The position numbers and the translations under genes were made by a program. Below, piece by piece: positions 19,014-28,784 of a DNA stretch of 64,000 bases. The DNA lies in the NCBI GenBank assembly GCA_024743195.1, contig JANSXE010000005.1, positions 62,001-126,000 on the forward strand, read 5' to 3'. Within the stretch, counting starts at the first letter, position 1. Each line of letters starts with the position of its first letter. The notes below the pieces were generated by a model. That model saw only the letters and a program-made list of their open reading frames with translations. It searched no databases and had not been told where the DNA came from. Source of the stretch: Alphaproteobacteria bacterium (lineage in GTDB: Bacteria; Pseudomonadota; Alphaproteobacteria; UBA8366; Aestuariispiraceae).

Positions 19014-22000
19014 TCAGCGGCCCGAGATCCAGCCGCCGCCCGTGCGCACGTCGGGCCGCTCGATCGGCCCCCGCGCCTCCACCTCCAGATACGCAGCGCT
19101 TTCGCCGTCCGCGCGGACGGCGAAGTCCGCCGTCAGCCGTTCCGCCGCAAAATCGGCCTCCACGCCGCCGGTCGCCCGCGCGCCCTCGCCGCGAATGACG
19201 ATGTCCGAGAGCGTCAGCCGGCCGCCGCTAAAGCGGGCCCGCCCGCTCAGGTCCCCGCCCTCGGCGCCGAAATGCTCCGCCAGACGGGCGGCCAGGCGGT
19301 CGATCTGGCGGACGCCGGAGCCGCCCGAGGCCGCGTCGGGCCGCACGCCGAGCCGCACGGCGCCGGTCAGCCGGCCCTCGGCATCGATCGCCTGCACAGG
19401 CGCGCGCGCCCCCGACGCGCCGAGCCCCGATGCGTCCAGCGTCAGGCGACCCATGAGCGCCGCCTCGCCGCCGACCGTCAACAAGGGGCCGAGCGACCCG
19501 ATAGTCCTGTCGAGCGAGAGCCCGTCGAGGGTTCCGTCGAGCGTCAACGCAGCCCGGCCGCCGCCCAGGGTGGCGGTCCCCGCGCCGCGGAAAACGCCGC
19601 CGGCGACGGCGGCCGCCGCGGATTGGATGTCGATCGTTTGCGGCGACGCATCGCCCGTCGGAATCAGGGCGGCGAGTTGCAGACCCGACGCCTCCAGTCC
19701 GTCGAACGCCGCGTCGCCCTGAGATATCTGAAGCAGAAGCCCTCCCGACGCGCCGGCCGTGAGAACGCCGCCGAGCGACAGGCGCTCGTCCGGCGCGTCG
19801 GCGAGCGCATCCGGTCCAGCGCCGAGATCCGCCCGGAAGCCTAGTCCGGCGGCGTTGCCGTCGACCGTTGCGCGCAGCACGGCCTGTTCCAGCCCGCGCG
19901 CGCGTCGCATCAGATCGGGGTCGGCGCCGAGCGCCGCCGCCGCATCGCCCAGGGACGGCGCCTCGAGCCGCAGCGCGAGACGCCAATCGACCCGCGGCTC
20001 GTCGATCGGAAACCTAAGGCCCGCGCGCAGGGAGGCGGCGGCGCTGCGATCGATGGAGAGCGTCGCCCGGCGCTCCCCGGCGCGCGCGCCGAGCGTGAGA
20101 CGCACCCCCTCATAGGCGCGGCCTTCGTGGATCACCCGGCCGAAATCCAGATCCAGATCGAGCGCCGCGGCGGCCAGCGCCGCGGCCCAGTCGCTCGCCG
20201 CCTCGAGCCGCCGGGACACGGGATTGGCGGGCGCCGCCCCGGTCGCCGCCCCTGCGGCGGGCGCGCCGGCGTCGACGCCGGCGGGACGGTCGCCCGGGGC
20301 GTCGACGGGCCGACTCGGGTCGCCGACGCCCGTCGGATCGATCAGAGCCGGCCCCCGATAGGCGTCGATGTTGAGCGTATCCGCATCCAGATCGACCGAG
20401 AGCGCGGCCGCCCCAGACTCCAGCGACAGATCGGCCGAGCCGGCGAGCGTCGCCGCATCAATCGTGGCGAGCAGATCGCCCAGCCGAAGCCCTGTGCGGT
20501 CCAGCACCGCCGAGCCCGACAGCCGCATGGAGCGCAGACGGTCGCCGGGCAAACGCGTGAGCCAGGGGGCGTCCGCCAGCCCGGCCCAGTCCAGGAGACG
20601 TCGCGCGTCATCCGACTGCAGCGCCAGTTCGCCCTCGAAACGGGGATCGTCCGGCGCGGTGGCCACGAACCCGAAAAGTGAGACGTCAGAGCCCCCGGGC
20701 AGCAGCGCCGCCGCACGCTCGATCAGCAACTCGCCGCGATCGGCCGAGGCGCGCAGGCTGGCCTGCCGCACGACCCCGCCCGGCACACGCAGCGTATCGG
20801 CGGAGAGGTCGACCGACGCGCTCAGCCCCTCGAAGGCCCGCGCCGCCGACGCCGTCGCCGCCACCCGCCGCATCAACGCGCGGTGGAGACGCTCCGCGTT
20901 GCGCGAGAGGGCGGGCGCGAAACTCTTCGGATCGGCGAGCGTAAGGGCGTCCAGCGCGTCGGCGCCGTCATCCAGCACCGCCGCGTCCATCGACGCCCCC
21001 GCCCCGGTGCGCGCGTCGTCGGAGGCGTCCAGGACGTCCCCGCCGCTGCGCACAGCATCCGGCGGCGGGGCGCCCCGGGTGAGGTCGAGAGACGCGAGCG
21101 AGAGCCGCATCGAAAGCCGCGGGCGTCCCGCAAGCGCGAGCGACAGGCCGCCCGTGCCGCGCAGGTCGTCGGTCGCCGCCGTCGCCGAATCGAGCGTGAT
21201 CCGCTTCTCGCGCCGATCGGCCGCAAACCGGCCCTCGAGCGTCAATGCGCCCGGCGCATAGCTCTCCGCCGCCGCCAGCGCCTCCTCAGGCAACCAAGGC
21301 AGGCGGGTCAAGCGCTCCGCCGTGAGGCGAAGGTCGCCGGCGAGCCGGCCGGGCGTCGCCGCGTCACCGGCTCCGCTGAAGGTCAGGCGGACGGACGGCG
21401 TTCCGTCGCCGCCGCGACTGTCCGCGGTTTCGATCTCCATGGCCAGCCGCAGGCTGTCCTGGCGCGGTTGCAACCGGAAGCCGCCGGAAAGTCGCCGCCC
21501 CGCAAGCGTCGCGACGCCGTCGAACGCCGCCTCCGCGATGCGCCCTTGGGCGCCCGGTCGGAGCTGAAGCGCGCCCGCCACGGCGTCGAGCCGGATTTCG
21601 ATCCCCTCGACCGGGGCGCCGCGAACCACGCCGTCCTCGATCTCGAAGGGGATGACCGGCCGCTCGCTCCTACCGCCGAGGAAGCCGCCGTCTGCGGGCG
21701 CCCCGGAGGCCGCCGCCGCCGCGGGCGCCGCGGCGGCGAGCAGCCGATTGATATGGGCCACGGGCTCGACCAGGCTGACCCGCTGCAGGACGACGGCGCC
21801 CTTGATCAACTCGCGCAGGTCGAGCGCCGCGCGCGCCCACCGGATCTCGGCCGCCGGATCCTGCGGATCGCCGAGGGCGACCCGGCTCGCGGTCAGACGC
21901 GGCGTCGGCAGCAGATCGACCGCGAGATTTCCGCGGATCGTGACGGGCAGCCCGAGCCAGGCGCTCGTTTGCGCTTCGATCTCGCCGCGCCACGCGTTCC

Positions 22001-22082
22001 AATCGACGAAACGCGGCGCGAGCGCAAGCGCCGCGACCAACAGGAGCAGCGCCAGACCGCCCGCCCAATAGAGCCGTTTCAT
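19014..22082 (-). CDS. AsmA family protein
   Basis: [73 protein letters not shown]; very long repetitive C-terminus. Confidence 0.88.
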   Translation of the reverse strand: MKRLYWAGGLALLLLVAALALAPRFVDWNAWRGEIEAQTSAWLGLPVTIRGNLAVDLLPTPRLTASRVALGDPQDPAAEIRWARAALDLRELIKGAVVLQRVSLVEPVAHINRLLAAAAPAAAAASGAPADGGFLGGRSERPVIPFEIEDGVVRGAPVEGIEIRLDAVAGALQLRPGAQGRIAEAAFDGVATLAGRRLSGGFRLQPRQDSLRLAMEIETADSRGGDGTPSVRLTFSGAGDAATPGRLAGDLRLTAERLTRLPWLPEEALAAAESYAPGALTLEGRFAADRREKRITLDSATAATDDLRGTGGLSLALAGRPRLSMRLSLASLDLTRGAPPPDAVRSGGDVLDASDDARTGAGASMDAAVLDDGADALDALTLADPKSFAPALSRNAERLHRALMRRVAATASAARAFEGLSASVDLSADTLRVPGGVVRQASLRASADRGELLIERAAALLPGGSDVSLFGFVATAPDDPRFEGELALQSDDARRLLDWAGLADAPWLTRLPGDRLRSMRLSGSAVLDRTGLRLGDLLATIDAATLAGSADLSLESGAAALSVDLDADTLNIDAYRGPALIDPTGVGDPSRPVDAPGDRPAGVDAGAPAAGAATGAAPANPVSRRLEAASDWAAALAAAALDLDLDFGRVIHEGRAYEGVRLTLGARAGERRATLSIDRSAAASLRAGLRFPIDEPRVDWRLALRLEAPSLGDAAAALGADPDLMRRARGLEQAVLRATVDGNAAGLGFRADLGAGPDALADAPDERLSLGGVLTAGASGGLLLQISQGDAAFDGLEASGLQLAALIPTGDASPQTIDIQSAAAAVAGGVFRGAGTATLGGGRAALTLDGTLDGLSLDRTIGSLGPLLTVGGEAALMGRLTLDASGLGASGARAPVQAIDAEGRLTGAVRLGVRPDAASGGSGVRQIDRLAARLAEHFGAEGGDLSGRARFSGGRLTLSDIVIRGEGARATGGVEADFAAERLTADFAVRADGESAAYLEVEARGPIERPDVRTGGGWISGR

Positions 22083-22187
22083 CCGGCCTCCCGCATGGGG
22101 CCGCCCCCCTTTCATATCGTCCCTGAGGCGCGCTAAGCTTAGTCAGCGTCGGCGCGCGATCAACCGCCCCGGCGGACGGAGCGCGAC

Positions 22188-22391
22188 ATGGCCGACATCG
22201 TCAATCTGAAGCGGACGCGCAAGCAGCGCGTCCGCGCGCGAAAGGAGGCCGAGGCGGCCGCCAACCGGCGCCAATTCGGCCGTCCGAAGGCCGAGCGTCT
22301 GGAGACGGAGCGCGAACGCGAGCGTGCAGAGCGCGCACAGGACGGCGCGCGGCTCGACCGCTCGGACGACGCCGATCCGCCGGGGGCGTAG
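22188..22391 (+). CDS. DUF4169 family protein
   Basis: MADIVNLKRTRKQRVRARKEAEAAANRRQFGRPKAER. Confidence 0.88.
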   Translation: MADIVNLKRTRKQRVRARKEAEAAANRRQFGRPKAERLETERERERAERAQDGARLDRSDDADPPGA

Positions 22392-22418
22392 CCTGCGCCA
22401 CGGACGTCCGCGCGCGGC

Positions 22419-23309
22419 TCAGCGACCCGCCGCCTCGAACAGCCAGTCCCGGAACAGCCGGATCTTCCGCTGTGCGAGCCCGTCCGGCAGCGTAATGAAC
22501 CAGTAGCTCGCCTCCGCCTCCAACTCGGTGTCGAACGGCTTCACCAGCGCGCCGCTCGCCAGCGCGTCGCCGACAAGGACCGAGCGGCCCAACATCACGC
22601 CGCGCTCCGCGATCGCCGCCTGGACCAGAAAGGCGCTGTTCGTGAAGCCCGGCCCGCGCGTCCCATCGACGCCCGTTACGCCATAGCGGCGCAGCCAGGT
22701 CGGCCAGGAATAGCTCGACCGCGCGCCGGCGCTGGCGTCCTGCAGCAGGGTTACGTTGGCCAGATCCTCAAGCCGGGTCAGACGCTCCGCCAAGGCCGGC
22801 GCGCACACCGGCGTCACCGTCTCGCCCATCAGCCACTCTGCGTGCAGGTCGGGATAGGGACCGGGGCCGTAGCGCACGCCGGCGTCCACCCCGTCGGCCG
22901 CCAGGTCCGTGAGGCGGTCCGAAGTGGAGAGCCGGATATCGATGTCAGGCGCATAGGCTTCGAACTCCGCCAGCCGCGGCGCCAACCAGAGCGCGCCGAA
23001 CGAGCCGAGCGCCGTGATCGTCAGCGTGCGGTCGTCGAGACCGCTCGAGGCCGCCCGCGTCGCCTCCGCCACCGCGTCCAAGGCGTCGGTCAGCGCCGGC
23101 AGGTAGCGCCGGCCAGCCGCGCTCAGCCGAAGACCGCGCGCTTGCCGGTGGAACAGCGTCTGGCCGACGAACTGTTCGAGCGCCTTCACCTGCTGGCTGA
23201 CGGCGGAGGCCGTCACCGCCAATTCGTCCGCGGCGAGCGCGAAACTCTCATGCCGCGCGGCGGCTTCGAAAGCGCGCACGGCGTTCAGGGGCGGAAGGCG
23301 ACGACGCAT
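22419..23309 (-). CDS. LysR family transcriptional regulator (GcvA-like)
   Basis: RRRLPPLNAVRAFEAAARHESFALAADELAVTASAVSQQVKALEQFVGQTLFHRQARGLRLS. Confidence 0.92.
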   Translation of the reverse strand: MRRRLPPLNAVRAFEAAARHESFALAADELAVTASAVSQQVKALEQFVGQTLFHRQARGLRLSAAGRRYLPALTDALDAVAEATRAASSGLDDRTLTITALGSFGALWLAPRLAEFEAYAPDIDIRLSTSDRLTDLAADGVDAGVRYGPGPYPDLHAEWLMGETVTPVCAPALAERLTRLEDLANVTLLQDASAGARSSYSWPTWLRRYGVTGVDGTRGPGFTNSAFLVQAAIAERGVMLGRSVLVGDALASGALVKPFDTELEAEASYWFITLPDGLAQRKIRLFRDWLFEAAGR

Positions 23310-23450
23310 ATCTTAGGCCAAGTTTCTCTAATTCTTCACGTCAGATATTCGCGTTTGTTCCGAAGCGGGTCAAGTCATAGGTTTTCATCGTGACCTCAGG
23401 AAAAGCGGCGCACTCAGTGGACCGCCGGAGCGTCAGAGAGGAGCCGAACC

Positions 23451-23660
23451 ATGTTGTCCGCAGAAAAGAATTGCTTCGCCCAACCCGTCCTCCGCCCCAG
23501 CGCGCGGCGCCCCGGTCTGTTCGGCCTGCTGCGGGCCTGGCAGGCGCGTGTCGAGGAGCGCGCCCAGCTTCGCGCCATGCCCGAGTTCCTGCTCAAGGAC
23601 ATGGGCGTGAGCCACGAGAGCGCGCAACGCGAGGCCGCGAAACCGTTCTGGCTGGCCTGA
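23451..23660 (+). CDS. DUF1127 domain protein
   Basis: GLLRAWQARVEERAQLRAMPEFLLKDMGVSHESAQREAAKPFW. Confidence 0.88.
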   Translation: MLSAEKNCFAQPVLRPSARRPGLFGLLRAWQARVEERAQLRAMPEFLLKDMGVSHESAQREAAKPFWLA

Positions 23661-23773
23661 GAGGGACACAGTCGTCCGCGGCGCGCCGGGCCGATCTGCG
23701 CGGACCGCCCGGCCGCCCGTAGGGCGACGCCCCCGAAGCCCCGTCCCTCGCCCCATCAGACCAGCCGGAACGC

Positions 23774-23813
23774 GAACGGCCGGTCGGCGATTACCCCCGC
23801 CGACCGGCCGTTC
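23774..23813 (+). terminator. Perfect 16-bp stem hairpin downstream of the DUF1127 gene
   Basis: GAACGGCCGGTCGGCG-ATTACCCC-CGCCGACCGGCCGTTC, followed by tattcc (weak T-run). Confidence 0.7.
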
Positions 23814-23841
23814 TATTCCTACGACGCGCAGACGGGCCGCC

Positions 23842-25257
23842 TCAAAGGCTGACGATCTTGCCCGGATTGAGCAGGTTGTGCGGGTCCATCGCCTGCTTCA
23901 GCGTGCGCATGACGGCCACCGCTTCGCCATGCTCGTGGCTGAGGAAGCCCATCTTGCCGGCGCCGATCCCGTGTTCCCCGGTGCAGGTCCCGCCATAGGC
24001 GATCGCCCGGTGGTTCATCCGCTCGACCAGATCCTTGGCCCGCGCCTTCTCCGCCGGATCGTCCGGATCGAACAGCAGCACCAGATGGTAGTTGCCGTCG
24101 CCGACATGGCCGACGATCGGGGCGACGAGGCCGCTCTCCTCGATGTCACGCTTGGTGTCGAGGATGCAGTCCGCAAGCCTTGAGATCGGCACGCAGACGT
24201 CCGTCGCCATGCCCTTCTTGCCGGGCGCCAGCGCCATCGCCGCGTAATAGGCGTCGTGCCGCGCCTGCCAGAGCTTGTTGCGGTCCTCCTGCAGCGTCGA
24301 CCAGGCGAAGGCGCTGCCGCCGAAGTCGTCGGAGATGGCGCGCACCTGCTCGGCCTGTTCCTCGACCGAGGCTTGGCTGCCGTGGAACTCGAAGAACAGC
24401 GTCGGCTTCGCCTCGAAGCCGTCGAGATCCGAATACTCGACGCAGGCGCCCATCTGCACCTCGTCCAGAAGCTCGATCCGCGCGACAGGAATCCCCGACT
24501 GGATGGTCAGGATCACCGTATTCACCGCGCTTTCCAGGTCCGGATACTGGCAGACCGCGCTGGAGACGGCCTCCGGGATGCCGTAGAGCTTGAGCTGCAC
24601 TTCCGTGATCACGCCCAGCGTCCCCTCAGAGCCGACGAAGAGGCGCGTCAGATCGTAGCCGGCGGCCGATTTCTTCGCGCGCCCGCCCGTGCGGATGACG
24701 CGCCCGTCCGCCAGCACGACGGTCAGCCCCATGACGTTCTCGCGCATGGTGCCGTAGCGCACGGCGTTGGTGCCGCTCGCCCGGGTCGCCGCCATGCCGC
24801 CGATCGAGGCGTCGGCGCCGGGATCGATCGGGAAGAACAGGCCGGTGTCGCGCAGATGCTCGTTCAACGCCTTGCGGGTAACGCCGGCCTGGACGCGGCA
24901 GTCGAGATCCTCGGCGTTGACCTCCAGGACGGCCCGCATGCCGCTGACGTCGATCGACACTCCGCCGGAGAGCGCCGCCACGTGCCCTTCCAGCGACGTG
25001 CCGGTCCCGAAGGGAATCACGGGAACCCGGTGCTCGGCGCATACGCGCACGATCTCCGCCACCTCCTCCGTCGTCTCCGCGAAGACGACCAGATCGGGGG
25101 CGGCGGTCGGGAACCAGCCTTCGCCCCGGCCATGCTGCTCGCGCACCGCCTCGGCGGTCGAGGCGCGCTCCCCGAAGCGCTGCTTCAGGATGGCGACGGC
25201 CTGATCGACCGTCGGCTTGTCCGGGGCGGGGAGCGTTTCGGCGGCGTCTGCGGTCAT
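23842..25257 (-). CDS. FAD-linked oxidase (D-lactate dehydrogenase/GlcD-like)
   Basis: VIPFGTGTSLEGHVAALSGGVSIDVSGM; GTCTGEHGIGAGKMGFL; PHNLLNPGKIV. Confidence 0.92.
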   Translation of the reverse strand: MTADAAETLPAPDKPTVDQAVAILKQRFGERASTAEAVREQHGRGEGWFPTAAPDLVVFAETTEEVAEIVRVCAEHRVPVIPFGTGTSLEGHVAALSGGVSIDVSGMRAVLEVNAEDLDCRVQAGVTRKALNEHLRDTGLFFPIDPGADASIGGMAATRASGTNAVRYGTMRENVMGLTVVLADGRVIRTGGRAKKSAAGYDLTRLFVGSEGTLGVITEVQLKLYGIPEAVSSAVCQYPDLESAVNTVILTIQSGIPVARIELLDEVQMGACVEYSDLDGFEAKPTLFFEFHGSQASVEEQAEQVRAISDDFGGSAFAWSTLQEDRNKLWQARHDAYYAAMALAPGKKGMATDVCVPISRLADCILDTKRDIEESGLVAPIVGHVGDGNYHLVLLFDPDDPAEKARAKDLVERMNHRAIAYGGTCTGEHGIGAGKMGFLSHEHGEAVAVMRTLKQAMDPHNLLNPGKIVSL

Positions 25258-25461
25258 GGCGATCTCTCGTTGGGTGCTTGGCGGCCAAAAAGCTCCGAAG
25301 GGGCCTATTTGGTCTTACCAGTTTCGGACTATAACACCAACCGATCGGCCGGCCCAGCGGGGCCCGCCCAATCCGGACGGCCGCACGCCCTTCATGCAAT
25401 CTTCAGAAGTTTCGGATAGAAGGGCGACGTCATCCATCGGAGTCTCGGTTTTTCGTTCCCC

Positions 25462-26088
25462 ATGGCGCGCCCGGCAGAGAAGAAAGCGACCTTCGGCGGC
25501 CTCAGCCGACTGATGCGCTATCGCCTGATGATCCCGATCCACCGCAACCGGCAGGACCCGCGGCCGGCGGCGCGCGGCGTGGCGGTCGGCCTGTTCTTCG
25601 CGCTGATGCCGACGGTGGGAGTCCAGTTGGCGCTGCTCGGCCTGTTCTGGGCGGGCATGCGGTGGCTCCGGCCGCAATGGCGCTTCAACATCATCGTCGC
25701 CGGGGCCTGGATCTGGGTCACCAACATCCTGACCATCCCGTTCGTCTACTATGTTTTCCTGGTCACCGGACGGCTGATCCTCGGCGCGGAAGATCCGTTC
25801 GGCGGTTTCGACCACTTCGTCGCCCATATCCGTGAGATCCTCGCGGGCGACGCCGGCTTCTTCGAGTCGCTCTACGTCTACACCGTCGGGATTTTTCAGG
25901 AATGGGGGGAGCCGCTGTTCATCGGCTGCATCCCCTGGGCGGTCGGCGGCGCCTGGCTCGGCTATGTCTGGGCGCTGAAGCTGCTGGAGAAGCTGCACGC
26001 CCGCCACCGCCGCAAGCTGAAGGAGCGCTTCGCCCGTCAGCTCCGGACGGCCGGCGCCGACCCCTCAGACGGCGGTTCTTCCGGCTGA
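25462..26088 (+). CDS. DUF2062 domain protein
   Basis: RGVAVGLFFALMPTVGVQLALLGLFWAGMRWLRPQWRFNIIVAGAWIWVTNILTIPFVYYVFLVTGRLIL. Confidence 0.85.
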   Translation: MARPAEKKATFGGLSRLMRYRLMIPIHRNRQDPRPAARGVAVGLFFALMPTVGVQLALLGLFWAGMRWLRPQWRFNIIVAGAWIWVTNILTIPFVYYVFLVTGRLILGAEDPFGGFDHFVAHIREILAGDAGFFESLYVYTVGIFQEWGEPLFIGCIPWAVGGAWLGYVWALKLLEKLHARHRRKLKERFARQLRTAGADPSDGGSSG

Positions 26089-27404
26089 CCAGGGGCGGGG
26101 CTGGGGGCAGGGGCGGGCGCGTCGGGACCGTCGGCCGCCGCATGGTCCAAATCCTCCTCGCTGCGCGGATCAAGGACGAAAACCTGCGGCGTGGTCTGCT
26201 CCACCGGCACGAAGGCGGCTTGGTCCGCCGCCGGGACCGGCGGGCGCCGGGTCATGCGGAACAGGCCGTAGAGCGCGAGCGCGAGAAGCGCCGCCGCGGT
26301 CAAGAGAAAGAGGCTCGCGGGTCCGTAGCGCGGCAACAACTCGCCCGCCGCCAGCGGCCCCGCCACGGCGCCGATGGCGTAGGCGGCGAGCAGCGCGGCG
26401 CCCGCTTCCACAAAGTCCCCGGCGGCCAAATGGTCGTTCATATGCGCGACGCACAAGGAATAAAGCGGCATCGCGAGCCCGCCGAAGAGACCGACCGCCG
26501 AGAGGAGCAGCCATCCCGTCGCGCCCGCCTGCAGCGCCGCCGCCAGGGCCGCGCTCGCCAGCGCCGCCGCCGCGGCGGTCGCGGTCAGAACGCGCCGTCG
26601 GTCGAAGAAATCCGACAGTCGTCCGATCGGAAACTGCAACACGGCGCCGCCGACCACGGCGCTCGCCATGAAGGCGGCCACATCGGTCGTCCCAAGGCCG
26701 GCGTCGACCGCCACCCGCGCGCCCAACCCCCAGAACGCGCCCAGCGTAACGCCGACGATCACGCACCCCGCCATGCCGAGCGGCGAGGCCCGAAAGAAGT
26801 GGATCAGCCGCACCCGGCTGGAGGCGACCGGCCCGGGCTGGACGCCGCGAGTCAGTCCCACGGGCACGAGACTGAGCGCGATCAGTACGGTGACGATGGA
26901 GAACAGCTCGAACCCCGCCGGGTCGGCCAGCGGCAACAGAAATTGCGCCGCCGTCACGGCCCCGAGATCGACGATCCGGTAGATCGACAGCACGCGCCCG
27001 CGATTGTCGTTGGTGGAGAGTTCGTTGATCCAGCTTTCGATGACGACGTAGAGGCCGGCGAAGCAGAGGCCAGCCACCGCCCGGAAGGCGACCCAGGCCC
27101 AGGGGTCCACCGCCAGCGCATGTCCCGTCGCCGCGGCGGCCGCGGTCGCGGCCAGCACCGCGAAGGAGCGGATGTGGCCGACGCGCCTCACCAAGGGCGC
27201 CGCCGCAAGACAGCCCAACCCGAAACAGGCGAAATAGGCCGCCGCGATAAGACCCAGCTCGCCGGCGCTGAACCCTTCGATCGCCGCGCGCACCGCGATC
27301 AGCGTCGGCATCAGGCCCGCGCCCAGCGACAGGATCGCAAGCGACAGGAACAGCGCCCCGAAACTGACGAAAACCGTGATCAACAGAGAGCCCCTTCGCC
27401 GCAT
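26037..27404 (-). CDS. MFS transporter
   Basis: About 12 hydrophobic segments; YVVIESWINELSTNDNRGRVLSIYRIVDLGAVTAAQFLLPLADP. Confidence 0.9.
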   Translation of the reverse strand: MRRRGSLLITVFVSFGALFLSLAILSLGAGLMPTLIAVRAAIEGFSAGELGLIAAAYFACFGLGCLAAAPLVRRVGHIRSFAVLAATAAAAATGHALAVDPWAWVAFRAVAGLCFAGLYVVIESWINELSTNDNRGRVLSIYRIVDLGAVTAAQFLLPLADPAGFELFSIVTVLIALSLVPVGLTRGVQPGPVASSRVRLIHFFRASPLGMAGCVIVGVTLGAFWGLGARVAVDAGLGTTDVAAFMASAVVGGAVLQFPIGRLSDFFDRRRVLTATAAAAALASAALAAALQAGATGWLLLSAVGLFGGLAMPLYSLCVAHMNDHLAAGDFVEAGAALLAAYAIGAVAGPLAAGELLPRYGPASLFLLTAAALLALALYGLFRMTRRPPVPAADQAAFVPVEQTTPQVFVLDPRSEEDLDHAAADGPDAPAPAPSPAPGQPEEPPSEGSAPAVRS

Positions 27405-27606
27405 CTCACCGCGCCGACCCGCCCAAACCGAATCGTCTAAGGAAACGGGCTCTGCGACTGTAGCAGCTTGTTTTCCTTTGACGAGTCAGAGGCGCGCCGG
27501 CATGCCGCCGACGGCCAGCCGGTCGTCCGCACGCGGCGCGCGGATTGGCGCCATGTCGATCGGTCCGGCGCGGCGTGTCGCGCTCGGCGAGCGCTGACGC
27601 GCCCCC

Positions 27607-28041
27607 TTACGCGGCCGCGTGATCCGCCGCGATCGCCTTGATGCGGTCCACCATGGCGACGAACCCGTTGCGGCGGTTGGGCGAGAGGTGGCTGGCGAGG
27701 CCCAGTTCGCCAAGCGCGGCGACCGCATCGGTCTCCAGAATCTCTTTCGGCGTGCGGTCGTTGTAGAGCTCCATCAGCACAGCGATCAGGCCCTTGACGA
27801 TGAAAGCGTCGCTGTCGGCGCGGAAATGCAGGCGCGTCTCGCCGCCGCCGTTCGAGGGCGCCGCCGCGTCATAGGCCAGCCAGACCTGGGACATGCAGCC
27901 TTTGACTTTGGCCTCCTCGGTCTTCTCGGCCTCCGGCATGGGCTCCAGCTTCTTGCCGAGATCGATGACATAGGCGTAGCGGTCCTCCCAATCGTCCAGC
28001 AGGGAGAAATTCTCCACCAGTTCCTCGACCGTCATCGCCAT
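27607..28041 (-). CDS. sufE: SufE family cysteine desulfurization protein
   Basis: LVENFSLLDDWEDRYAYVIDLGKKLEPMPEAEKTEEAKVKGCMSQVWL...SPNRRNGFVAMVDRIK. Confidence 0.95.
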   Translation of the reverse strand: MAMTVEELVENFSLLDDWEDRYAYVIDLGKKLEPMPEAEKTEEAKVKGCMSQVWLAYDAAAPSNGGGETRLHFRADSDAFIVKGLIAVLMELYNDRTPKEILETDAVAALGELGLASHLSPNRRNGFVAMVDRIKAIAADHAAA

Positions 28042-28100
28042 GCTGACATCCCTTCCGCACCCGCCGGCTTTGCACCTTCGCGTCTTCGCGACCGATATAG

Positions 28101-28784
28101 TCAGGCGGGACGCTCGGGGAAACCCTCCGTCGCGGGGTCGTGCAGGCGATAGCCCTCCGCCCCGGCAGCCGCGCCCGCTCCCCACCAGACGTAGAGCGCC
28201 AGCAGCGGGTCGGGGCGGGTCTCGATCGCGTGCGCCTCGTCGGCCGCATGGCGGCGGATCGCGCCCGGCGGATCGGGCCTAGCCGCCCAGTCTCCGGACC
28301 GTCCCCACCAAGCGATCCCGCCGAGCGTGACGTACAATTCCTCCGCCGCATGGGCGTGCCAGGGATAGAGGGTGCGCGGCCCCTGCAGATGCAGCCCCAG
28401 GCGCAGGCGGTCGCTGGGGACCGGGGCGGCGGGGCCGACGATCTCCGCCCAGGCGACGCGGCCCGCGACCCGCCAGCCAAGCGCCGCCGCCTCCGGCCGG
28501 CGCCAGATGAGGCGGCCGCGCAGCGCCGCGACCGCGCCCACGAGATCGGCCGTCGCCGCCGCGCCGCGGGCCAGCGCCGGGTCGAGAAAGGCGACCGCCG
28601 GCTCCTTGCGCGCAGACAGTGTGCGCAAACGCGCGCGGCTCAACCCCTCGATCTCGTCGGCGACCGTCAGGCCCGCACGGCCGGCGCGCTCGCGCAGGAA
28701 GGCGGCGGCGATGTCCAGCAGCGGCTGATGCGGGTCCGACCGGTCCGGCCGCGCGATGCGGCGGCTTGTAGAGCCGGCTTTCAT
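28101..28784 (-). CDS. DMSP lyase-like cupin protein (DddL/DddQ-related family)
   Basis: LRLGLHLQGPRTLYPWHAHAAEELYVTLGGIAWWGRSGDWAARPDPPGAIRRHAADEAHAIETRPDPLLALYVWWG; HxHxxxExY-type metal motif. Substrate not established. Confidence 0.72.
   Translation of the reverse strand: MKAGSTSRRIARPDRSDPHQPLLDIAAAFLRERAGRAGLTVADEIEGLSRARLRTLSARKEPAVAFLDPALARGAAATADLVGAVAALRGRLIWRRPEAAALGWRVAGRVAWAEIVGPAAPVPSDRLRLGLHLQGPRTLYPWHAHAAEELYVTLGGIAWWGRSGDWAARPDPPGAIRRHAADEAHAIETRPDPLLALYVWWGAGAAAGAEGYRLHDPATEGFPERPA

Noticed and set aside
19272-22136. Plus-strand ORFs within the AsmA gene
   Set aside because: Antisense to a continuous AsmA reading frame with strong domain features.
25902-27440. 512-aa plus-strand ORF
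   Set aside because: Antisense to the MFS transporter; Arg/His/Gln-rich shadow.
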